Source of the DNA: a virus
Virus record (IMG/VR): IMGVR_UViG_3300008448_000849
Location: 1 to 20,486 of that record
Strand: one strand, 5' to 3'
DNA: 20,486 bases
In this document: one piece after another, positions 1-6,621 of the stretch
Layout: every line of letters begins with the position of its first letter
How positions within the stretch are numbered: the stretch's first letter is position 1
The notes under the pieces: generated by a model
Told to the model about the DNA's origin: nothing
What the model saw: only the letters and a program-made list of their open reading frames with translations
Database searches by the model: none
Translations under genes and position numbers: made by a program

Positions 1-642
1 CATTATGACATAAATGCTGAGGTTCTACAACGATGGAAAGATTCAATTGACGTCTTGAATCTAGAACAAAATATTGGACTGTGTCGAGGAACGAATTTAG
101 GCGTATATAATGCTCGACATGATAAAATTTTAATTGTTAATGATGATAATGTATTTCCACGATTTTGGGACACAACATTAGAAGATGATTTTGTTTCAGA
201 TAGCGTAATCACTCCTAATCAAATTGAACCATATCCTAGTATGTTCAACCAATTTCATATAAAGGATCTGGGATGTTCAGCTAGCGAATTTGATTTAGAA
301 ACTTTTTGGTTATATGACTATCATTATGCATCCGGAGATAAAACTGAGGAATGTGGATCTACATTACCTATATTCATGTCTAAACAAGATTTTATTAGAA
401 TTGGCGGATGGGATGAAAACTATGAAATGGGAATGGTAGCAGATTGGGATTTCTTTTTAAAATGTCAACTTTCAGGTTTAAAAATGATTAGAACATGGAA
501 TTGTCACTTTTATCATTTTGCATCGGCATCTACAAATGGAGCTATGCGACAACAGGCCGAATCAAAAGGACATGAGTATGCTCGCTACAAATGGGGTAGT
601 TATATAAAACATGATCCAAAAACTAACTTGAAATATATCTAG
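1..642 (+). CDS. Glycosyltransferase, family 2-like (5' end outside window)
   Basis: The reading frame is open from the first base, so the gene starts upstream; 213 codons are visible before the stop. The part seen looks like the back half of a GT-A fold enzyme that moves a sugar from a nucleotide donor. N-I-G-L-C-R-G-T-N-L-G is followed by ILIVNDDN (visible residues 43-50), which fits the metal/nucleotide-binding DxD region. Further on, GGWDENYEMG and ADWDFF match the acceptor-side WDE and (E)DWD signatures of family 2 enzymes. In a phage it may decorate the virion, DNA or host surface glycan; the substrate cannot be read. A TTG at 55 is not a believable start because family sequence continues upstream of it. 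The family call is fairly sure, the role is open. Confidence 0.75.
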   Translation, partial: HYDINAEVLQRWKDSIDVLNLEQNIGLCRGTNLGVYNARHDKILIVNDDNVFPRFWDTTLEDDFVSDSVITPNQIEPYPSMFNQFHIKDLGCSASEFDLETFWLYDYHYASGDKTEECGSTLPIFMSKQDFIRIGGWDENYEMGMVADWDFFLKCQLSGLKMIRTWNCHFYHFASASTNGAMRQQAESKGHEYARYKWGSYIKHDPKTNLKYI

Positions 643-645
643 TGT

Positions 646-660
646 CATATTTATACTAAA
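646..660 (+). promoter_or_regulatory. Possible promoter -7 region upstream of the lysis cluster
   Basis: CATATTTATACTAAA fills much of the 40-bp gap before the first lysis gene and resembles the AT-rich elements in other gaps here. A TTG at 628-630 lies 21 bp before TATACT (652-657), so a TTG-N21-TATACT promoter is possible. The match is weaker than at 12556 or 13836. Confidence 0.35.
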
Positions 661-682
661 GTTACCAAACAAAGGCATCGTT

Positions 683-886
683 ATGGCAAAGTGGAATTTT
701 GATATGAAGAAAAATTATTACAAGCCAACGCCGGCGAAGTGGAGAAAATTAGGAGATGCATTGCTAGGTGTTAGCACTACCATTACCGGATTTGCTATTT
801 ATGAAGAAGCAAAATGGTTAGCAATCTCAGCTTTAATTTTTGGTGTAGTTGGTAAATTTTTAACGAACTTTTTCGGAGAAGATTAA
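683..886 (+). CDS. Small membrane protein, holin-like candidate
   Basis: This 67-aa protein has a basic, aromatic N-terminus (KWNFDMKKNYYKP) followed by hydrophobic stretches at about residues 27-40 and 46-63 separated by EEAKW, which suggests a hairpin of two membrane segments with a short charged tail (FFGED). An AAAGG element at 672-676 sits 6 bp before the start codon. The gene lies 2 bp upstream of the amidase endolysin, so it may be a holin or lysis accessory protein. Size and position support this, but the sequence carries no diagnostic holin motif that I can name. An inner-membrane protein of other function remains possible. Confidence 0.6.
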   Translation: MAKWNFDMKKNYYKPTPAKWRKLGDALLGVSTTITGFAIYEEAKWLAISALIFGVVGKFLTNFFGED

Positions 887-888
887 AC

Positions 889-1560
889 ATGGCATTAGAG
901 TTATCTAAAATTAAACAAGTACCGCTAAGCGAATCACAATATTTTAAAACCGAAGTAAAGAAGCATCAGATTGTGTTGCATCACACTGCTGGTAATAGTT
1001 CTGGCGTAGCAACCATTCAGAATTGGAATACTGACGATCGAGGTCGTATAGCAACCTGCGTAACAATATCAGGACCAGGGAAGAATTCCACAGATGGTGA
1101 AATTTGTCAAGCATTTTCTTCACGCCATTGGGCATACCACCTAGGTGTTAAACAAGAAGTGTTTCGTGCATACAAAGTTCCATACGTCGAACTAGACAAG
1201 CATTCAATTGGTATTGAAATATGCAATTGGGGACAACTAGAAAAACGTGGCGATAAGTTTTATAGTTATGTAGATCGAGAAGTTCCTAAAGAAGCTGTAA
1301 CGGAATTAGCAGAGGCATATAAAGGCCATAAATACTTTCACCGATATTCAGATGCTCAAATTGAAGCAGTGCACGATTTACTTGTGTATTGGAGATCACA
1401 ATACAACATAGACCTAACTTTTAACTATGATCAGTGTTTCACAGTAAACACAAAAGCTTTACGTGGAGAAACCGGATTATATACTCACAATTCATATCGA
1501 AAAGATAAAATTGATATTTATCCGTGTCCTAGAATGATAACCATGCTAAAAACATTGTAA
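889..1560 (+). CDS. N-acetylmuramoyl-L-alanine amidase (endolysin, amidase_2 type)
   Basis: This 223-aa protein likely cuts the amide bond between N-acetylmuramic acid and L-alanine in peptidoglycan at the end of infection. IVLHHTAG (28-35) gives the first zinc histidine (H31/H32). SIGIEICNWG (106-115) is the central strand with E110. H200 and C213 in the closing H-x12-C-P stretch match the second histidine and the cysteine ligand of the T7-lysozyme class. The length fits a single catalytic domain without a separate wall-binding domain, although 25-30 residues beyond the core (about 117-200) form an insertion relative to minimal amidases. There is no signal peptide, so release would depend on a holin. 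Its stop overlaps the start of the holin gene (TAATG at 1558-1562), implying coupled translation. Confidence 0.88.
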   Translation: MALELSKIKQVPLSESQYFKTEVKKHQIVLHHTAGNSSGVATIQNWNTDDRGRIATCVTISGPGKNSTDGEICQAFSSRHWAYHLGVKQEVFRAYKVPYVELDKHSIGIEICNWGQLEKRGDKFYSYVDREVPKEAVTELAEAYKGHKYFHRYSDAQIEAVHDLLVYWRSQYNIDLTFNYDQCFTVNTKALRGETGLYTHNSYRKDKIDIYPCPRMITMLKTL

Positions 1561-1994
1561 TGGAGACACTAAAATTGAAAACAACGGCACTAATGACAGT
1601 ACTTTCAGTATCCGGTACACTTGCATTTATTGGAAGTTATTTCTTCAACATGACAATGGATCATGCAGAGCAATACCTATCTTTGGTCTGCGTTGTGCTG
1701 CTGGATGGATTTTTTGGAATAATTGCCGGATGCAAACGAGAAGGCTTCCAAACCAGAAAAGCATTAAAGGTTCTAGTAACCATGGTGGTGTGGATCATAT
1801 TCATGACCGTTCTGTTATCTGTTGAACATGGATTTTCGGGTACGGATTGGCTGAGTGAAACAATTCTGATTCCGTTTATTGTGTTTCAGATACTAAGTGC
1901 TTTAAAAAATGCATCAATGGCTGGATTAATTCAAGCAGATCTTTTAAACACAATCTTAGATAAAATTGACAATCATAAAGGCGAACGTATTTGA
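1560..1994 (+). CDS. Phage holin, holin_4 / superfamily II-like
   Basis: This 144-aa membrane protein has about four hydrophobic segments, near residues 9-28, 40-56, 70-87 and 101-115. The motif LLDGFFGIIAGCKREGF followed by TRKALKVL closely follows the core of the Bacteroidota/Firmicutes phage holin_4 family, where an aspartate-glycine loop precedes a small-residue helix and a basic patch. The charged C-terminus (DKIDNHKGERI) would face the cytoplasm. It would form membrane holes that let the upstream amidase reach the wall. Its start codon overlaps the amidase stop, a standard endolysin-holin cassette arrangement. The family call is good, the topology is inferred. Confidence 0.8.
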   Translation: METLKLKTTALMTVLSVSGTLAFIGSYFFNMTMDHAEQYLSLVCVVLLDGFFGIIAGCKREGFQTRKALKVLVTMVVWIIFMTVLLSVEHGFSGTDWLSETILIPFIVFQILSALKNASMAGLIQADLLNTILDKIDNHKGERI

Positions 1995-2024
1995 TTTTAT
2001 CAGAATAATTCATATTATTCAAGT

Positions 2025-2372
2025 ATGAGTTACAGACATATCGCATTAGCATTCTTATTATTTATCATTGGTCAAATACTAGTATGGGTACAAGTAAACG
2101 GTCCATTAATTTGGCCATGGGCAAAAACGTGGCGATGGGCATTGATGATTTTGGGTGTTCCAATCACTGCATTGTTCATGGAGGCAACAAATCTAGTTGT
2201 GCAGGGATTTGGAGGTTTATTTTGGCCAGGTCGTTTCATTTCATTTTGTGCCGGCATTTTCATTTTTACGTTAATGACATATTGGTTTCGTGATGAAGCA
2301 ATCAACATGAAAACCATGGTTTCTCTCGGATTAGCATTTGCTTTGATAATTGTGCAGCTCTTTTGGAAATAA
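2025..2372 (+). CDS. Four-helix membrane protein of unknown function
   Basis: This 115-aa protein is almost entirely hydrophobic, with four likely membrane segments at about 5-23, 35-58, 66-87 and 94-113. Short loops are rich in tryptophan (PLIWPWAKTWRW, FWPGRF). There is no signal peptide cleavage site and no enzymatic motif. It follows the holin by 30 bp, with a possible promoter in the gap (TTTG 1990-1993, TATTATTC 2013-2020, 19 bp apart). It could be a second holin, an antiholin or a membrane protein altering host transport; the sequence does not decide. Confidence 0.6.
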   Translation: MSYRHIALAFLLFIIGQILVWVQVNGPLIWPWAKTWRWALMILGVPITALFMEATNLVVQGFGGLFWPGRFISFCAGIFIFTLMTYWFRDEAINMKTMVSLGLAFALIIVQLFWK

Positions 2373-2381
2373 TCATATTTA
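2350..2381 (+). promoter_or_regulatory. Putative Bacteroidota-type promoter abutting a start codon
   Basis: TTG at 2350-2352 and CATATTTA at 2374-2381 are 21 bp apart, close to the Bacteroidota -33/-7 layout. The -7 element ends only 7 bp before the ATG at 2389, so transcription would start at or next to the start codon and give a leaderless or nearly leaderless mRNA. Confidence 0.45.
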
Positions 2382-2388
2382 TTAGTAT

Positions 2389-3753
2389 ATGATACGCGAA
2401 TACGAAACACAGAGCACATTGAACCCAAAGCTGTGGAATGGAGATAAACTTCGTCCTAAACTTCGTGCTGGTTTCATTAAAATTGCCAAAGCCTTTTATG
2501 ATTTTCTGGAAACGGATGCAACTATACTAGATATAATAATCATAGGAAGCAGTGCCAATTACAATTGGACCGAGCATAGCGATATTGATTTGCATGTAGT
2601 GATCAATTATTTAGAAGTTGGTGATAATCTGCATTTAGTTAACAACTACATGCACGCCAAAAAAAGCGTATGGAACAACAATTATCCGTTAACATACAAG
2701 GGTATGAACATTGAATTGTATGCACAAGATTCAAATCAAGAAATGCATTCATCGGTAGGATCATATTCACTACTACATAACAAATGGATACAGAAGCCGA
2801 GTTCCGATACAGTATCAGTAGACGATTCAGCCATACAACAAAAAGCAGAACCATATGAATATGAGATTGATTCGCTTCGAGAAACGGACCCGAGAATCCA
2901 ACAACGCATAGAAAACATAAAACAACGACTTCAGCATCTCCGACAAACCGGATTAGAAGCAGAAGGTGAATATTCTATAGAAAACATGGCATATAAACAT
3001 CTACGTAATAAAGGATATTTAGAACGTTTAAAACGATTAGAACAAAAGGTTACAATGGGTCGCCTTTCTGTAGAACATGTTGTAAATGAACGCGATGGTG
3101 GCTCTAAGACAGGAAAAACTGCGGAGTTAGCTAGCAAAGCAAAACAGCATGCGCGTAAAATTGTAAATGCGGTAAAAACCGAATCTGCAGAAACTAAACA
3201 AGCCATGGCCATGCTATTGCAGTATCTGAATGGAGAGAAACTAACAGACACTGAATGGAAATGGATTCGGGGTCAAATGGGCGATGTTGTGAAACTATTA
3301 GGATTAACTACAATGGCAATTGCACCGGGTGGTAGCTTGGTTGCTATACTAGCAAAAGCATTGAAAGCTGATAAATACTTGTTGCCATCTGCATTTAAAA
3401 CAGATAAAGATGTTACCGAATCATTGGTAATGCACATCACCGGAAAACAAAAATTAGATCAAGCAGGATGGGATCGTGTTATGCAGTCAACAGCTGGAGT
3501 ACAGGACCCACAAGGACAATGGAAACATCCGGGCCGGTGCACAATGATACCTAGCAATCAAATCACCATGCAGAACGTAAAAGTTCCAGTGCTAGGAATT
3601 GATGACACCGGCCATGCAGAATACATGCAACCTGGAGAAACCTACACATATCCAGGAACCCAGGTATTTGAAATTCCACATACCGCACAATGGCAAACCA
3701 TGATTATACAACTTCGTAACGCAATGCAAAATGGAGCACAATATGCAAAATAA
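2389..3753 (+). CDS. Nucleotidyltransferase fused to a LETM1-like region
   Basis: This 454-aa protein has at least three parts. Residues 49-110 look like a DNA polymerase beta-type nucleotidyltransferase: IIIGSSANYNW holds the GS signature (53-55), SDIDLH holds the two metal aspartates (D65, D67), and E109 in MNIEL is a candidate third carboxylate. Residues 165-235 are charged and likely helical. Residues 265-337 contain a pattern seen in bacterial LETM1-like proteins: a charged helix, then QMGDVVKLLGLTTMAIAPGG, a hydrophobic helix and LLPSAF. The last 100 residues (350-454) hold a small domain I do not recognise, rich in aromatic and proline residues. The transfer substrate is unknown. It may be a virion or injected protein given its neighbours. 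Domain one is well supported; domain two is a pattern match. Confidence 0.7.
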   Translation: MIREYETQSTLNPKLWNGDKLRPKLRAGFIKIAKAFYDFLETDATILDIIIIGSSANYNWTEHSDIDLHVVINYLEVGDNLHLVNNYMHAKKSVWNNNYPLTYKGMNIELYAQDSNQEMHSSVGSYSLLHNKWIQKPSSDTVSVDDSAIQQKAEPYEYEIDSLRETDPRIQQRIENIKQRLQHLRQTGLEAEGEYSIENMAYKHLRNKGYLERLKRLEQKVTMGRLSVEHVVNERDGGSKTGKTAELASKAKQHARKIVNAVKTESAETKQAMAMLLQYLNGEKLTDTEWKWIRGQMGDVVKLLGLTTMAIAPGGSLVAILAKALKADKYLLPSAFKTDKDVTESLVMHITGKQKLDQAGWDRVMQSTAGVQDPQGQWKHPGRCTMIPSNQITMQNVKVPVLGIDDTGHAEYMQPGETYTYPGTQVFEIPHTAQWQTMIIQLRNAMQNGAQYAK

Positions 3754-3943
3754 ACCCGTAGGATTGGGTAGCGATATCAAAAAGATTACCAAAGCAACCG
3801 GATTAGATCAGTTAGCAAAACGTATTGCACAGATACTAGATGAAGATTGTGGGTGTGATGACCGCGAAGCTTGGTTGAATGAAAAAACACAGAATTGGCC
3901 CATATATAAAAAAAGGAATATGAATAATGGCAATAATAAATAA
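3743..3943 (+). CDS. Small Cys/Asp-motif phage protein (DCGCDDRE)
   Basis: This 66-aa protein begins with a glycine/lysine helix (GLGSDIKKITKATGLD) and carries a short acidic-cysteine motif, DEDCGCDDREAWLNE, near residue 34-48. The CGC pair plus acidic residues suggests a small metal or redox site, but this is speculative. I place the start at ATG 3743 rather than the in-frame ATG 3731, because GGAG at 3733-3736 then sits 6 bp upstream. Either choice overlaps the end of the preceding gene. I recall similar DCGC-D-R-x-LN proteins from phages, without a known function. Confidence 0.6.
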   Translation: MQNKPVGLGSDIKKITKATGLDQLAKRIAQILDEDCGCDDREAWLNEKTQNWPIYKKRNMNNGNNK

Positions 3944-4553
3944 AACTGGTATTACCGATGGTGGTACTATTCAATCAGAACATGTTACTCGTGCAATCGA
4001 TGCATTAAGTGGCGGTAGCACAGATACCGTTGTAGCAACAGGATCCTTTTCTGGATCATTTACTGGCACTGCTTCGTTTGCTGTTACATCGAGTTATGCA
4101 TTGAATGCAGGTACATCTGGCAATAACAATGTTTCACTGCAGTTTACACATGGTACCTGGATAACATCATCCACTACGCCATATTACTATGGTAATTATG
4201 GTTCGACACAGCCTGTTGTTGATATTAATAAAATTGGGGTAACAAGTCCATGGACAGGAACATTGGTATCTGCTAGTATTTCAGTATTCAACGAAAATCC
4301 ATCTGGTGCTAATAAAATTAATTTTTCTGTGGTCCGGGACGGAGCCGGCACCCCTGTTAGTAAATCAATATCCACTGCGCAGATCAGCACGGCTAATAGT
4401 TTTGGTAGCGACACCTATGTTAAAAGTCTAGTCGATCCTACGCCATTCACTGCATCATTTGGCGATATGTTATCGATTAAAATAGTAAGCACCGGCGGAG
4501 CAATCAACGGATTAAATTGTAACTCCACAGTTACTTTAATTTTTGAAGTTTAA
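3927..4553 (+). CDS. Tail-fibre or virion decoration-like protein
   Basis: This 208-aa protein is rich in Ser, Thr, Gly, Ala and Val and has no cysteine-rich or enzymatic motif; its only Cys is C198 near the end. After a conserved-looking N-terminus (IINKTGITDGGTIQSEHVTRAIDAL), residues 38-60 form the low-complexity run GSFSGSFTGTASFAVTSSY, a beta-repeat type common in phage fibre and neck-whisker proteins. The remainder (about 68-208) alternates polar and hydrophobic residues and looks like a beta-sandwich that could bind a host surface. AAAGGA (3912-3917) lies 9 bp before ATG 3927, and the gene overlaps its upstream neighbour. No signal peptide is present. The structural role is likely, the exact virion position is not readable. 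Confidence 0.6.
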   Translation: MAIINKTGITDGGTIQSEHVTRAIDALSGGSTDTVVATGSFSGSFTGTASFAVTSSYALNAGTSGNNNVSLQFTHGTWITSSTTPYYYGNYGSTQPVVDINKIGVTSPWTGTLVSASISVFNENPSGANKINFSVVRDGAGTPVSKSISTAQISTANSFGSDTYVKSLVDPTPFTASFGDMLSIKIVSTGGAINGLNCNSTVTLIFEV

Positions 4554-4571
4554 TTGATAAAAACATATTTA
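4542..4571 (+). promoter_or_regulatory. Putative promoter before the small holin
   Basis: TTTG (4542-4545) and CATATTTA (4564-4571) are separated by 18 bp. The expected transcript would begin near 4577 and include the strong ribosome-binding sequence AAAGGA (4576-4581) ahead of ATG 4590. Confidence 0.4.
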
Positions 4572-4589
4572 TAATAAAGGAAAAATATT

Positions 4590-4757
4590 ATGAAATTGAC
4601 AAAAGAACAAATTTTAGGAATTATGCGTCACGTGTTAACATTTGTTGGCGGTATCTTGGTGATGCATGGTATTGCAGACGAAACGGCAGTAACTGAAATT
4701 GCTGGTGGCATTATGACACTTACTGGTGCTATTTGGTCTGTTGTAGCAAAGGCATAA
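4590..4757 (+). CDS. 55-aa Pam3-gp28-like putative phage holin
   Basis: This short ORF encodes MKLTKEQILGIMRHVLTFVG at its N-terminus, then one hydrophobic hairpin with a central charged turn (GIADETAVTEIAGG), and it ends IWSVVAKA. Size and the pattern KEQ-x-G-x-x-RH-x-LTF-x-GG, D-E/T, IG/AG, IWS-x-V-x-K match the family that annotation pipelines call Pam3-gp28 putative holin, from memory. A good Shine-Dalgarno (AAAGGA, 4576-4581) lies 8 bp upstream. The start of the next gene is 1 bp past its stop. It is the second or third holin candidate of the region and may pair with the muramidase at 5618 rather than with the amidase. Confidence 0.75.
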   Translation: MKLTKEQILGIMRHVLTFVGGILVMHGIADETAVTEIAGGIMTLTGAIWSVVAKA

Positions 4758-4758
4758 C

Positions 4759-5208
4759 ATGAAACGACTTGACGAATGTGGTTGTAGTTCAAACATGAAT
4801 CATGATACTACTGAAAACTACATGTTTTTTCAGAACCTAAAAACTATTAAAAAAATGGTTGATGCTATGCTACAAATGGATCCATCACAGATTGACCAGA
4901 TGCTATCTAATGGACATGGTTGGGCAGTGGATCACATTGCAACGTCAAAAGACGATGTGGAAGAAGTTGGTGGGTTCTTAATGGGAGCATCACATTCGAC
5001 TGATTCATATAACACACAACAACCACAATTCATCCCAGCTGACTTTAAAAATCATCTGAGACAATTGATGCCAGAACGCATTGAGAAAACTGATGCTGGT
5101 TATTTTGCTACTACAGAAACAGGTCGTCGATTATCAAAGAAACCTAAAACAAAAAAAGCTGCATTAAAACAACTTGCAGCTGTTGAAATATCAAAACATA
5201 AACGATAA
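4759..5208 (+). CDS. Conserved-looking phage hypothetical with C-terminal KPKTK motif
   Basis: This 149-aa soluble protein has two segments. Residues 20-75 form a helical domain (FFQNLKTIKKMVDAMLQMD, then IDQMLSNGHGWAVDHI and a helix ending FLMG). Residues 90-149 end in a basic tail, LSKKPKTKKAALKQLAAVEI followed by SKHKR. That tail resembles one I have met repeatedly at the end of phage and large-virus proteins, where its role is unknown; it could bind nucleic acid. The N-terminus carries a CGC pair (residues 7-9) like the small protein at 3743. The stop overlaps the next ATG (TAATG at 5206-5210). No catalytic site is visible. Confidence 0.6.
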   Translation: MKRLDECGCSSNMNHDTTENYMFFQNLKTIKKMVDAMLQMDPSQIDQMLSNGHGWAVDHIATSKDDVEEVGGFLMGASHSTDSYNTQQPQFIPADFKNHLRQLMPERIEKTDAGYFATTETGRRLSKKPKTKKAALKQLAAVEISKHKR

Positions 5209-5621
5209 TGGAAAAGCTTAAACATCTCTTAATCGAGGCTAACACTAAATGTCCCGTAGCAACGCAGGATATGCATGTTAATTTAGAAAATCGTCAACAT
5301 GCAATCGATGAATATTATTACGGTCCGGCAAATCCAGAAAAGCCAGGTAAGTATTGGAAAGATGCTGCTAAGCGTTGGAAAACAACAGAGGCCGAAGTTA
5401 AATCGATGCGATGCGGTAACTGTGCGGCATTTGACCAAACAAAGAAAATGTTGAGTTGCATAGAAAAGGGCATTAAGACCGGCCATTACGGGAATGAACC
5501 AGGCATCGATGCAAAATCAACTATTAAAAAAGCAGATTTAGGTTATTGCAATGTGTTTAAATTCAAGTGTGCAGCTGATAGAACTTGTACAGCATGGCTA
5601 ACTGGAGGTCCACTAAAATGA
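5208..5621 (+). CDS. Cys-rich phage protein with putative capsid-targeting tag
   Basis: The 137-aa product starts MEKLKHLLIEANTK. The LIE-A step fits the (L/I)-x-E cleavage rule of T4-type prohead proteases, and the same tag begins three nearby proteins. The mature part has seven cysteines: C15, then the cluster C69-x2-C72-x11-C84 and C114, C121, C127, in the context MRCGNCAAFD and GYCNVFKFKCAADRTC. Such spacing suggests a zinc or iron-sulfur site. The preceding AKRWKTTEAEVKSM stretch looks helical. I do not recognise an enzyme. Its stop shares ATGA with the muramidase start, suggesting that the two are made together and perhaps travel together in the virion. Confidence 0.6.
   Translation: MEKLKHLLIEANTKCPVATQDMHVNLENRQHAIDEYYYGPANPEKPGKYWKDAAKRWKTTEAEVKSMRCGNCAAFDQTKKMLSCIEKGIKTGHYGNEPGIDAKSTIKKADLGYCNVFKFKCAADRTCTAWLTGGPLK
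5604..5608 (+). promoter_or_regulatory. Strong Shine-Dalgarno that sets the muramidase start
   Basis: GGAGG ends 9 bp before ATG 5618. It supports that start over the upstream in-frame ATGs at 5585 and 5594. Confidence 0.6.
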
Positions 5622-6343
5622 TCAATCTAAAAAATTTATTAACGGAATCTATAACTACAGATCCAGAATATGTTGCATACATTAAAGATCAGGAAGGTTC
5701 GATAAAAGATCCACGTGGCTTTCATAAAGCATATCGAGATTCAGTGGGTGTTTGGACAATCGGATATGGTCACACCGGACCAGATGTTAAACCTGGTATT
5801 AAATGGCCAGAAAGTAAAGCAGAAGCTCAGTTAAAGCGAGATTTAGCAGAAGCTGAGCTCAAGGTAAAAAACTATATCACAAAGAAATTTCCTGGTAAAA
5901 CATTGAATTCTACGCAGTTAAAAATGCTTACTGACTTTGCATTTAACCTAGGTAACCTTTCTGAGTTCCCGAAATTCACTGCCGCTGTAGTTCGAAAGGA
6001 TTGGAAGACCGCATCTCAAAACTATAAAAGATATGCCGGCGGTAAAGAATTAACAAAACGAAATTCGGATTTCTTTAATAAATTTTTAAAACCATTACTA
6101 TCACAACCAACAGCTGTTGATAACACACTAATTACGCCAACTGGTGGTTTCGGACCAAAGATGCAACGAGCGGTGAATGCCGCAAAACAAAATACATGGT
6201 TAGTTCAAGCAGGGGACACGCTAACTGGTATTGTGGATAAATTAATTACAGTTGGTTACACAACATCAGTAGCTTCTATTAAAAAGTTAAACGGATTAAA
6301 AACCGATATGATACAATTAGGTCAAAAACTAAAATTGAAATAA
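5618..6343 (+). CDS. GH24 muramidase (T4-type lysozyme) with C-terminal LysM domain
   Basis: This 241-aa enzyme would hydrolyse the MurNAc-GlcNAc glycan bond. The T4-lysozyme triad is visible: E26 in DQEGS, D41 in YRDSVG and T47 in WTIGYGH, with the D-to-T spacing of six kept. LTDFAFNLG (about 112-120) corresponds to the helix that follows the active-site cleft. Residues 194-241 form a LysM module (WLVQAGDTLTGIVDKL, then IKKLNGLKTDMIQLGQKLKL) that would anchor it on peptidoglycan. The N-terminus MINLKNLLTES resembles the cleavable capsid tag shared with neighbours, so it may be a virion-borne lysin for entry rather than a lysis enzyme. I chose ATG 5618 over 5585 because of GGAGG at 5604-5608 and the ATGA overlap. 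Confidence 0.88.
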   Translation: MINLKNLLTESITTDPEYVAYIKDQEGSIKDPRGFHKAYRDSVGVWTIGYGHTGPDVKPGIKWPESKAEAQLKRDLAEAELKVKNYITKKFPGKTLNSTQLKMLTDFAFNLGNLSEFPKFTAAVVRKDWKTASQNYKRYAGGKELTKRNSDFFNKFLKPLLSQPTAVDNTLITPTGGFGPKMQRAVNAAKQNTWLVQAGDTLTGIVDKLITVGYTTSVASIKKLNGLKTDMIQLGQKLKLK

Positions 6344-6372
6344 TTGGATTACTGATACTATTTCTATATAAT
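6344..6372 (+). promoter_or_regulatory. Possible promoter before the ClpS cluster
   Basis: TTG (6344-6346) and TATATAAT (6365-6372) are 18 bp apart in the 35-bp gap ahead of the gene starting at 6379. Support is moderate because the gap is AT-rich overall. Confidence 0.35.
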
Positions 6373-6378
6373 AATGAT

Positions 6379-6621
6379 ATGGGAAATACCGCAAATAAAA
6401 ATTATATAGAGCAGTTATTCAGAGACTCTATCAACGTGATGAAAACTGATGAATGGCATTGGCCAACACATTGGGATCATGATCGTAAGCTTAGATTTCT
6501 AAATGATTCATTAAATTATGCAGCACAATATGAATATTGGGAACAAGCTGCTATCATACGAGACGTGCAACTAATACTCAATCAGGACACAGATGGCACA
6601 GTATCAGATCATACTAAATGA
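6379..6621 (+). CDS. Small UVR-motif-like protein
   Basis: This 80-aa protein contains RKLRFLNDSLNYAAQYEYWE and then QAAIIRDVQLILNQD (about residues 33-70). The L-x-x-A-x-x-x-E-x-W-E-x-A-A-x-I-R-D pattern is close to the UVR helical hairpin found in UvrB, UvrC and McsA-like proteins, where it mediates protein contacts. An aromatic segment with three histidines and three tryptophans (EWHWPTHWDH) precedes it. It overlaps the ClpS gene by 29 bp, so the two are translationally linked. UVR motifs also occur in regulators of Clp proteases, which makes the pairing with ClpS noteworthy, but a shared function is inference. Confidence 0.5.
   Translation: MGNTANKNYIEQLFRDSINVMKTDEWHWPTHWDHDRKLRFLNDSLNYAAQYEYWEQAAIIRDVQLILNQDTDGTVSDHTK

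Noticed and set aside
2072-2428. Minus-strand frame opposite the four-helix membrane protein
   Set aside because: The plus frame is a coherent membrane protein with a gap promoter; the reverse has scattered Cys, Asn and Pro.
4564-4580. T4-type late promoter (TATAAATA) on the opposite strand
   Set aside because: TATTTATA is the reverse complement of the T4 element, but no minus-strand gene follows. The plus-strand reading as a -7 element fits better.
5585-5617. Upstream start for the muramidase
   Set aside because: The extra 11 residues lie in the previous gene and lack a ribosome-binding site; GGAGG at 5604 and the ATGA overlap favour 5618.
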